A DNA stretch of 7,136 nucleotides from positions 1-7,136 of the forward strand of contig JAISJZ010000248.1 in assembly GCA_031261125.1 (NCBI GenBank), in the 5' to 3' direction. This document shows positions 1-4,559 of the stretch, piece by piece. The first letter of the stretch is position 1. Each line of letters begins with the position of its first letter. The position numbers and the translations under genes were made by a program. Source of the DNA: Planctomycetaceae bacterium. Its GTDB lineage: Bacteria > Planctomycetota > Planctomycetia > Pirellulales > Thermoguttaceae. Below the pieces are notes generated by a model that saw only the letters and a program-made list of their open reading frames with translations, was not told where the DNA came from and made no database searches.

Positions 1-245
1 CGGTCATCAGTGCTTCGTCGTTCCATCCGGGCGGCGTGAATGCCGTGTTGGGCGACGGTGCGGTTCGGTTCTTCTCCGAAACGATTAGTTCGACCGGTGG
101 TAACGGAACGATATTCCCGGTAACGAACGGTCCTGCAACTGAAGCCGAGGCGGCAAGTTGGGTACAGACGAGCGGCAAGAGTTGGCACGGTGTTTGGGGT
201 GCGTTGGGCAGCCGGAACGGCGGCGAAAACGCAACACCTCCGTAA
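1..245 (+). CDS. DUF1559 family protein, C-terminal end (5' partial)
   Basis: The reading frame enters from the left edge (first full codon at position 3) and stops at TAA 243-245, so only about the last 80 residues are present. The fragment contains SFHPGGVNAVLGDG, where the His is followed by nine residues and then Asp-Gly. This is the H-X9-DG signature of the prepilin-processing-associated C-terminus of DUF1559 proteins. The following AVRFFSETI and the near-terminal HGVWGALGSRNGGE are also typical of the family. Known members have a type IV pilin-like N-terminal methylation motif and membrane helix, and are thought to be exported or surface-associated; that part lies outside the window. 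DUF1559 genes occur in large numbers in Planctomycetota genomes, which is the main taxonomic clue here. A strong terminator follows 51 nt after the stop, so this gene ends its transcription unit. The molecular function of the family is not established. Confidence 0.93.
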   Translation, partial: VISASSFHPGGVNAVLGDGAVRFFSETISSTGGNGTIFPVTNGPATEAEAASWVQTSGKSWHGVWGALGSRNGGENATPP

Positions 246-251
246 TGTTTA

Positions 252-283
252 TAGTGTTTAGCCGTCGGTTTATCGGCGCGTAA
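252..283 (+). repeat. Dispersed 32-bp hairpin repeat, copy R1
   Basis: This stretch matches 931-962 at 29 of 32 positions. Both copies lie between the end of one gene and the start of a small-ORF pair. The core folds into a short hairpin: CGTCG (263-267) pairs with CGGCG (274-278), with one G-U pair and a loop around GTTTAT. The T in the 5' arm is a C in the other copy, so pairing is kept. The function is unknown. It could be a mobile-repeat remnant, a recombination point or an RNA element. Confidence 0.7.
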
Positions 284-296
284 ATTGGAAAACCAT

Positions 297-328
297 AAAA
301 AGCGGGAGGCGATTGTCTCCCGCTTTTT
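297..328 (+). terminator. Rho-independent terminator after the DUF1559 gene
   Basis: A perfect 7-bp GC-rich stem is formed by GCGGGAG (302-308) and CTCCCGC (317-323), with an 8-nt loop. It is extended by AAAAA (297-301) opposite the TTTTT tract (324-328). The position, 51 nt after the DUF1559 stop, fits termination of that transcript. The flanking A and T runs make it potentially bidirectional. It separates the DUF1559 gene from the small-ORF region. Confidence 0.9.
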
Positions 329-360
329 GGGGAAATGGTACATAAAAAACACTTATTGCA

Positions 361-587
361 ATGCACGAGCATCGGAAAGTAACAGAACGAACTGAATATC
401 ACGTTTATAAATTAAGCGGAGATGACACCTATACAACGGTGTTTGATTATGCCAATGCGGTGGAAGCATATAACGCGGTCGTATTATTTATGAACTGCAT
501 ATAACACGTTATTCTACGGAATGGACAAAATTTGACCAAACGTTTGAATATGAATGGCACCCTGACAATCCGCAGGATAGGGGATAA
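361..587 (+). pseudogene. Small unknown ORF A1, interrupted by a -1 frameshift
   Basis: I do not recognise this gene. An ATG at 361 opens a 47-codon frame ending at TAA 502-504. The frame one base back (codons from TAT 489-491) stays open to TAA 585-587 and reads as a natural continuation: YELHITRYST, then EWT...TFEYEWHPDNPQDRG. That second part has no ATG, GTG or TTG start of its own. Joined at TTT/TAT near 487-491, the product would be about 75 residues, acidic and rich in Tyr, with a beta-beta-helix-beta-beta pattern. Its tail (EWT....T..YEWH..N..D) recurs in the fragment at 1385-1465, which supports the second frame being coding. A missing T in the TTTAT stretch is the simplest cause; a sequencing error or recoding is possible. 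Positions 481-540 hold 18 G/C in 60 bases, far below comEC. No Shine-Dalgarno sequence is visible at 361. B1 starts 3 nt after the stop. Confidence 0.5.
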
Positions 588-590
588 ACT

Positions 591-830
591 ATGATGATGA
601 CAAATAAACAATCCGTTAATCAACAGGATGATATTTTGATGACCGGTGAACCCGGTTTTGTTCCGAGCGAAAAGTCCGTTCGTTCGGCATTGGAACGCTG
701 CCGGAAATGGATTTCAGAACATCCAGACGACCCGGAAGTTCCGATACTTCGGCGCGAGTATGATGAATGTATTAAGTCGCGGTTTCCCGATTTATCGCCG
801 TTGCCGGAAGAGCCGCAAGCCGCCGCGTGA
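591..830 (+). CDS. Small unknown protein B1 (79 aa), paired with A1
   Basis: I do not recognise this protein. It starts in a run of three ATG codons (591-599) with a purine-rich AGGGG about 7 nt upstream. An alternative in-frame ATG lies at 639, just before the conserved part. The central segment VPSEKSVRSALERCRKW..EHP aligns with VPSQASYRAAFERRKKF..ENP of B2 (1462-1719), so the two are homologues. The body is charged and probably helical, with no signal peptide or membrane segment. The tail PLPEEPQAAA and its stop codon are encoded by a 37-bp stretch identical to the end of the otherwise different ORF D (1200-1388). It lies 3 nt behind A1, implying co-translation when A1 was intact. An 18-bp triplet repeat begins on the stop codon. 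Confidence 0.68.
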   Translation: MMMTNKQSVNQQDDILMTGEPGFVPSEKSVRSALERCRKWISEHPDDPEVPILRREYDECIKSRFPDLSPLPEEPQAAA

Positions 831-833
831 ACG
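797..833 (+). repeat. 37-bp exact repeat, copy 1 (end of B1)
   Basis: Positions 797-833 are identical to 1355-1391, base for base. In both copies the repeat is read in the same frame, encodes PLPEEPQAAA, includes the TGA stop, and runs 3 nt beyond it. The identity stops abruptly at both ends (C796 against A1354, T834 against C1392). The four end bases CGTT and AACG are complementary, but I see no convincing larger fold. Confidence 0.95.
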
Positions 834-881
834 TTTGAATACTTCTGAACGTTTGAATACTTCTGAACGTTTGAATACTTC
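828..881 (+). repeat. 18-bp tandem repeat, three exact copies
   Basis: The unit TGAACGTTTGAATACTTC occurs three times without mismatch at 828-845, 846-863 and 864-881. The first unit begins on the TGA stop codon of B1. Within each unit ACGTTTGAATAC reads Thr-Phe-Glu-Tyr in one frame, matching the TFEY part of the A1 tail (ACGTTTGAATAT near 540-551). The array may therefore be an expanded scrap of an A-family gene. It is too short and spacerless for CRISPR. Confidence 0.93.
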
Positions 882-892
882 ACTTAGCGCAC

Positions 893-940
893 ACACAACC
901 GTTACCGCTGCTCCTTGCCGCGGTCGTAGTTAGTGTTTGA
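893..940 (+). pseudogene. Possible remnant of a comEC 5' end
   Basis: In one frame this stretch reads TQPLPLLLAAVVVSV followed by TGA (938-940), with no start codon in frame. The ComEC N-terminus in this window (starting 1735) reads EQPLPLLLAAALFG around residues 12-25. At nucleotide level 896-924 and 1771-1799 match at 26 of 29 positions. The stretch follows B1 just as the true comEC follows B2. A partial duplication of the B-comEC junction would explain this. The match is short and leucine-rich, so convergence cannot be excluded. Confidence 0.4.
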
Positions 941-962
941 CCGCCGGTTTATCGGCGCGTAA
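931..962 (+). repeat. Dispersed 32-bp hairpin repeat, copy R2
   Basis: This is the second copy of the element at 252-283 (29 of 32 identical). The stem is fully Watson-Crick here: CGCCG (942-946) against CGGCG (953-957). The following bases (AARTT...TTGGA) still resemble the first copy loosely. It lies 34 nt upstream of the start of ORF C and overlaps the end of the comEC-like remnant. Confidence 0.7.
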
Positions 963-996
963 GTTATTGGAGAATAAACAATTAACAAAATATAAT

Positions 997-1200
997 ATGA
1001 AAAACGGCGATAAAACGGTCTGGTTGATTTATGATGTGTTCGATGACGAACCAATGATTACGGACAATCGGGACGTTGCGGTTGATGCAAAACTTGAATT
1101 GAAACGGGAAGTGTTTGAGCAGCGCATTGTTTCTACGCTGTCAGAAGACGGAACGGAAATTCGTATGACAATAACAGAACCTTTTTTACGAGGCAGATAA
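997..1200 (+). CDS. Small unknown protein C (67 aa), first gene of the C-D pair
   Basis: I do not recognise this protein. I chose ATG 997 because the only earlier in-frame start, TTG 937, lies inside repeat R2, and the residues it would add look non-coding. The sequence is acidic. A likely beta strand (VWLIYDV) is followed by a turn and short strand, a helix from about residue 24 (DVAVDAKLELKREVF), and two more strands (IVSTL, EIRMTI). This order is the same as in A1, where a helix rich in Ala and Val also follows an Asp-rich turn. C may therefore be a very distant A relative, but it lacks the YEWH tail. No Shine-Dalgarno sequence is near the start. Its TAA stop overlaps the ATG of D by one base (TAATG), so the two are probably translationally coupled. 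Confidence 0.62.
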   Translation: MKNGDKTVWLIYDVFDDEPMITDNRDVAVDAKLELKREVFEQRIVSTLSEDGTEIRMTITEPFLRGR

Positions 1201-1388
1201 TGACACACGAAGAACGAAGCAGATATTTGCTGCATAAAGCCGCGGAATACGGAGAAAAACAGATGTTTAAGGCGACACTTGAGCGGATAGCGGAGGAACG
1301 CCGTCTGCGGCGGGAGCGGGGCGAATTACCGCCGCTGCCGAAAGAGAAGGAACAGCCGTTGCCGGAAGAGCCGCAAGCCGCCGCGTGA
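1200..1388 (+). CDS. Small unknown protein D (62 aa), second gene of the C-D pair
   Basis: I do not recognise this protein. The ATG overlaps the stop of C (TAATG), and GAGG at 1190-1193 provides a Shine-Dalgarno sequence 6 nt ahead. It is a highly charged, Arg/Glu/Lys-rich, almost certainly helical protein (ERIAEERRLRRERGE) with a Pro-rich end (ELPPLPKEKEQPLPEEPQAAA region). The last ten residues and the stop come from the 37-bp stretch shared exactly with B1. No membrane segment or signal peptide is present. The stop TGA (1386-1388) overlaps a GTG (1385) that opens the A-family tail fragment A2. The position and charged helical character resemble those of B1 and B2, but I cannot align the bodies with confidence. 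Confidence 0.62.
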   Translation: MTHEERSRYLLHKAAEYGEKQMFKATLERIAEERRLRRERGELPPLPKEKEQPLPEEPQAAA

Positions 1389-1391
1389 ACG
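1355..1391 (+). repeat. 37-bp exact repeat, copy 2 (end of D)
   Basis: Identical to 797-833 and in the same reading frame, but attached to a gene with a different body. The DNA after this copy (from about 1394) encodes A-family tail sequence. The DNA after copy 1 is the 18-bp triplet that also resembles A-family tail sequence, so both copies sit at a similar junction. Confidence 0.95.
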
Positions 1392-1465
1392 CTGCGGAGT
1401 GGACAACCGTAGTGCATACGGTAAAATACGAATGGCACAGCAATAATAAGGATGACCAAGAATGA
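1385..1465 (+). CDS. A2: A-family C-terminal fragment, possibly a 26-aa ORF
   Basis: Read from GTG 1385, this frame gives 26 residues ending at TGA 1463-1465. Its EWT....T..YEWHSNNKDDQE matches the A1 tail EWT....T..YEWHPDNPQDRG. The first two thirds of an A protein are missing and are replaced by the end of D. The GTG overlaps the D stop (GTGA) and the TGA overlaps the B2 ATG (ATGA), so translation could run D to A2 to B2 by coupling. It may be a decayed fragment kept only as a translational bridge, or a functional micropeptide. No other start codon gives a longer credible product. Confidence 0.4.
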   Translation: MNAAEWTTVVHTVKYEWHSNNKDDQE

Positions 1466-1719
1466 TTTCTGAACAAAAAAGTACAATCCAAATACTGCCC
1501 GCTTCGATGTTTCCTGATGAAGTTCCGAGTCAGGCATCGTATCGGGCGGCGTTTGAACGCCGTAAAAAATTCTTTGCGGAGAATCCCGGTAAGACATTAG
1601 CAGAGGCGTTGCCGTTTCTGCCGAAGGAACGGTGCGACACTGCCGAAGCGTATTTTTGGAAAAAAGTAGAAGAAGAGAAAGAAGCGTCGGCTGCCGGCAA
1701 ACAGATTTATTTTCCGTAA
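1462..1719 (+). CDS. Small unknown protein B2 (85 aa), B1 homologue, directly before comEC
   Basis: I do not recognise this protein. The ATG overlaps the A2 stop as ATGA, and AAGGA at about 1447-1451 lies 10 nt upstream as a Shine-Dalgarno sequence. The core VPSQASYRAAFERRKKFFAENP aligns with residues about 24-46 of B1 (VPSEKSVRSALERCRKWISEHP). The C-terminal half differs and is helical and charged (AEAYFWKKVEEEKEASAAG), ending KQIYFP. It is soluble, with no signal peptide. The gap to comEC is 15 nt, so the two are very likely co-transcribed. That may be meaningful for DNA uptake or simply positional. Confidence 0.68.
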   Translation: MISEQKSTIQILPASMFPDEVPSQASYRAAFERRKKFFAENPGKTLAEALPFLPKERCDTAEAYFWKKVEEEKEASAAGKQIYFP

Positions 1720-1734
1720 TGCGGGTTATCAAAA

Positions 1735-4203
1735 ATGCCGAAAGACAAGCCGTTATGTACTGCTTCCGAACAACCGTTGCCGCTGCTCCTCGCGGCGGCA
1801 CTCTTCGGAATCCTGCTTGACAGATTCGCGGCACTTTCTCCCGCCCTTTGGTTCCTCCTTCTGACAACACTGCTCGTCCTTTGGCAAATCACCCGCCGAA
1901 AAGAAAAAACGTTTCTTTCAACGCTGTTTCTTTCGGCGGCGTTGTTTGCCTTGTGCGGATTAGAGCATCATTACCGCTGGTTCTGTTTCGCGGAAAACAA
2001 CATCGGCAATTATGCTTCCAAAACGGGAGCACCGGCAAACATACAAGGAACGGTCATCGAAATGCCGCGGTACTTACCGCGACCGCCGCAAGATGCCGGT
2101 TCCTTTCTGCCCGTTTCGGAACGGACGTTTTTTACCTTAAAAGCAGCGCATATCCGGGACGGCACCGGTCGGCGCGCCGTTTCCGGCAAGGTCTCCGTTT
2201 GCGTTGACGGCGATGTCCGGCATTTCCGTATCGGCGATGTTCTTGAACTGTCCGGGCAACTCTCGAAACCGGTCGAAGCGCAAAACCCTGACGATTACGA
2301 TTACGCCGCCGTTCTGCGCTCTTACCGGATTTTATGTAACCTCCGTTGTTCTTCGGCGGACAAAATAACGCTGCTAAAAACGGGACCGTTCAGTATGTCA
2401 AGAATCCTTGAAAGCGTCCGCCGGGCAGGTGCCGAACGGCTGCGCAAAGGTATGACTGCTGAAAATGCCGACGCAGCGACGGCAATGCTTCTCGGTATCC
2501 GCGAAGGCGTTGATGACGAAACAACAGAATCACTCATCGCCACCGGAACGATGCACATTATTTCGATTTCCGGTCTGCACGTCGGACTCATCGCCGCTTT
2601 CACCGTGTTCGTTCTTTGGTTATGCGGTGTTTCGCGCCGGACAGCAGGAATCGCTCTGATTTGTACCGTTACGGCGTATCTGTTCCTTACTGATGTCCGT
2701 GCGCCGGCAATCCGTTCAACGATAATGATAAGCGTTATCGCCGCCGCTCTCTTTTCAAAACGGACTTCGTTAAGCATCAATACATTTACCGCTGCCGCTT
2801 TGTGCGTCCTGCTGTTGAATCCTGCCGAGTTGTTTCAGTTCGGCACGCAACTTTCGTTTCTGGCAACCGCCGGTTTCTTTTGGATACCGCCGTTAAAGAT
2901 TAACACAACGGACACGAAGAAGCGGTTTTTGACCCGTGTTTTGAGAAATACGCTGAAACTATTTCTGACCGGAATCGTCATTTGGCTGCTGACAATGCCG
3001 CTGCTGCTGACGCGGATTCATCTTTTTACGCCGGTTGCCGTACTCGTTAATCCGCTGCTTTGGCTGCCGCTGACCGCGGCAATGGTGTCCGGTTTCGCGG
3101 CAATGATTGCCGGAGCGGTTCCGTACATCGGCAGCGTCTTCGGCTGTGCTGCCGATATTTCTTTTTCTGTTCTGTTCGGAATGATTGCGTTCTTTCAGCG
3201 TCTCGGCGGTTATTATTGGGTTCCCGCTCCGCCGCTTTGGTGGAACATCGGATTCTACTCGGTATTTTCCGTACTGACATTTTTACCGCCGGAAAAAATC
3301 CCGCGGCGGTATCTCTGTTATGCTCTGTTCATTTGGCTTGCCGCCGGATTTGTTTCCTTTCCGGTTTCACGTTTCGTCCGGTATTACAAAGATGAGTTGA
3401 CATTTTCGGTCTTGTCTGTCGGTCACGGCAACTGTTCGTTCATTATCACGCCGCAGAACAATGCACTCGTTTATGATGCCGGATGTATTTCTTCGCCGCG
3501 GCGGGCTGCCGATGTGATGAGCAACGCCCTTTGGCGGTTCGGCAAAACAAGCATTGAAACCGTAATTTTATCGCATCCCGACAATGACCATATCAACGGT
3601 ATTTTTTTACTTGCCGAACGGTTCCGTATCAAACGGATTCTCGTTTCGCCGTACTTTTTTGAACCGTTGTATCAAATGAACGAGGTTTTGCGGAAAAAGA
3701 ATTTGACGGCGGAACAACTGAACGAAGACGAATTTCAGGACGGTAAAATACTGCTGCTGTTTCAACAGATGGTCAAGAAACGGAAAATCCCGCTCATCGA
3801 AATCGGGGCGGGAGACAATTTGGGACAATACGGTTTGCCGAAAACAGCGGTCCATCATCCGCCGAAACAGGGATTTTCAGAATTCCAAAGTTCAAACGCC
3901 GCAAGTTTGGTCATCCGTTTTGAACATCATCAAACCGGGGTGCTGTTGACCGGCGACCTGAACTGTCAGCAGCGTTGTCCGTTTTTGGAACACGTTCCGG
4001 TGCCGTGCGGTATATTGATGATTCCGCATCACGGCGGTAAATCGAACCAGACAGACGCTTTGCTGCAATGGACAAAGCCGAAGGTTCTCATTATCAGTGC
4101 CGGCCGGTTCACGCACCGGGACTCTGCGGTGGAACATTTCCGCAAAAACGGTTACGAAGTCCGCAGTACGTTTCTCGAAGGAGCCGTTACACTCCGGTTT
4201 TGA
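1735..4203 (+). CDS. comEC: ComEC/Rec2 family DNA uptake channel protein
   Basis: ComEC forms the inner-membrane channel that carries single-stranded DNA into the cytoplasm during natural transformation. At 822 residues this copy has the full family length. The N-terminus has hydrophobic segments at about residues 15-50 and 60-75 (LPLLLAAALFGILL, FLSTLFLSAALFALCG), then an OB-fold-like soluble part (about 100-220). The Competence domain contains the hallmark HIISISGLHVGLI (274-286) and many membrane helices to about residue 540. The C-terminus is a metallo-beta-lactamase-like domain with LSVGHGN (560-566), the metal motif SHPDNDHINGI (613-623), GDL with Asp741, and PHHGGKSN (764-771). The usual VGQGD is VGHGN here, but the HxDxDH ligands are intact, so this domain may be a working nuclease. 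ATG 1735 lies 15 nt after B2 with no clear Shine-Dalgarno sequence. The gene ends 29 nt from the convergent Fe-S carrier gene. Confidence 0.96.
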   Translation: MPKDKPLCTASEQPLPLLLAAALFGILLDRFAALSPALWFLLLTTLLVLWQITRRKEKTFLSTLFLSAALFALCGLEHHYRWFCFAENNIGNYASKTGAPANIQGTVIEMPRYLPRPPQDAGSFLPVSERTFFTLKAAHIRDGTGRRAVSGKVSVCVDGDVRHFRIGDVLELSGQLSKPVEAQNPDDYDYAAVLRSYRILCNLRCSSADKITLLKTGPFSMSRILESVRRAGAERLRKGMTAENADAATAMLLGIREGVDDETTESLIATGTMHIISISGLHVGLIAAFTVFVLWLCGVSRRTAGIALICTVTAYLFLTDVRAPAIRSTIMISVIAAALFSKRTSLSINTFTAAALCVLLLNPAELFQFGTQLSFLATAGFFWIPPLKINTTDTKKRFLTRVLRNTLKLFLTGIVIWLLTMPLLLTRIHLFTPVAVLVNPLLWLPLTAAMVSGFAAMIAGAVPYIGSVFGCAADISFSVLFGMIAFFQRLGGYYWVPAPPLWWNIGFYSVFSVLTFLPPEKIPRRYLCYALFIWLAAGFVSFPVSRFVRYYKDELTFSVLSVGHGNCSFIITPQNNALVYDAGCISSPRRAADVMSNALWRFGKTSIETVILSHPDNDHINGIFLLAERFRIKRILVSPYFFEPLYQMNEVLRKKNLTAEQLNEDEFQDGKILLLFQQMVKKRKIPLIEIGAGDNLGQYGLPKTAVHHPPKQGFSEFQSSNAASLVIRFEHHQTGVLLTGDLNCQQRCPFLEHVPVPCGILMIPHHGGKSNQTDALLQWTKPKVLIISAGRFTHRDSAVEHFRKNGYEVRSTFLEGAVTLRF

Positions 4204-4207
4204 GTAC

Positions 4208-4227
4208 GGGAGTTTCCAAAAACTCCC
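4208..4227. terminator. Hairpin in the convergent gap between comEC and the Fe-S carrier gene
   Basis: GGGAGTTT (4208-4215) and AAACTCCC (4220-4227) form a perfect 8-bp stem with a CCAA loop. It occupies most of the 29-nt gap between two converging stop codons. Neither side has a proper T tract, so this is a weak intrinsic terminator at best. By position it may serve both genes by stalling polymerase or protecting the 3' ends. Confidence 0.55.
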
Positions 4228-4232
4228 CGCGG

Positions 4233-4559
4233 TCAATGGCAGCAGCCCGGACAGCCGCCGGTACGCGGAAAATTCGGATTCTCAATCGTGAATCCGCTGC
4301 TGACGGCATTGGAAACAAAATCAATTTCCGTACCGTCAAAATGCGGGTCATACTTCTTCAACGTTGCCAACTTCACTCCGTCGTAATTGTACGTCGTGTC
4401 GTTGACCGCATCGAAAGCCGTGTCGAAGTTGAGCGCATACTGCATTCCGCTGCAGCCGCCGCCGAGAACCGCAATACGCAGAAACGTTTCATCGCCGAGA
4501 TTCCGGCTCTCTTTGACCTTTTTTACTTCGCCGACTGCTGTGGATGTAATGGTAATCAT
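4233..4559 (-). CDS. A-type Fe-S cluster carrier (IscA/ErpA/HesB family)
   Basis: A-type carriers deliver iron-sulfur clusters to apo-enzymes in the cytoplasm. This 108-residue protein has the usual length and fold markers: FLRIAVLGGGCSG with Cys36, DGTEIDFV (75-82), and SGFTIENPN (88-96). Family members normally end NPNAxxTCGCG, with three conserved cysteines in all. Here the end is NPNFPRTGGCPGCCH. The first of the two C-terminal cysteines is Gly101, the second is kept as Cys103, and Cys106, Cys107 and His108 are added. Cluster ligation must therefore differ from the textbook arrangement, or Cys106/107 substitute. The start ATG overlaps the hslV stop (ATGA), with GAGGAG about 9 nt ahead inside hslV, so translation is coupled. 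I leave the symbol blank because erpA, iscA and sufA cannot be told apart here. Confidence 0.93.
   Translation of the reverse strand: MITITSTAVGEVKKVKESRNLGDETFLRIAVLGGGCSGMQYALNFDTAFDAVNDTTYNYDGVKLATLKKYDPHFDGTEIDFVSNAVSSGFTIENPNFPRTGGCPGCCH

Noticed and set aside
828..881. Triplet of 18-bp units as a CRISPR array
   Set aside because: The units are directly adjacent with no spacers and are too short; no cas gene is present.
991..996. TATAAT as a -10 box
   Set aside because: It touches the ATG of ORF C at 997, so transcription would start inside the gene. TTGGAG at 967-972 gives an 18-nt spacing, but this arrangement would require a later start codon. Left unannotated.
937..996. TTG 937 as the start of ORF C
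   Set aside because: The added residues fall within repeat R2 and AT-rich leader; ATG 997 begins where protein-like sequence begins.
797..1391. Integron cassette array (small ORFs with a shared end resembling attC sites)
   Set aside because: No RYYYAAC/GTTRRRY core pair in the right arrangement, no long imperfect palindrome, and no integrase in the window. The shared 37 bp is coding sequence.
1719..1820. Short ORF starting on the B2 stop (TAATG) and overlapping the comEC start
   Set aside because: It lies almost wholly inside the comEC 5' coding region in another frame and has no homology or composition support.
1133..1870. Minus-strand 245-codon ORF across the small-ORF region
   Set aside because: Its composition is typical of an antisense shadow (Ser/Arg-rich), and the plus-strand ORFs have ribosome sites, overlaps and mutual homology.
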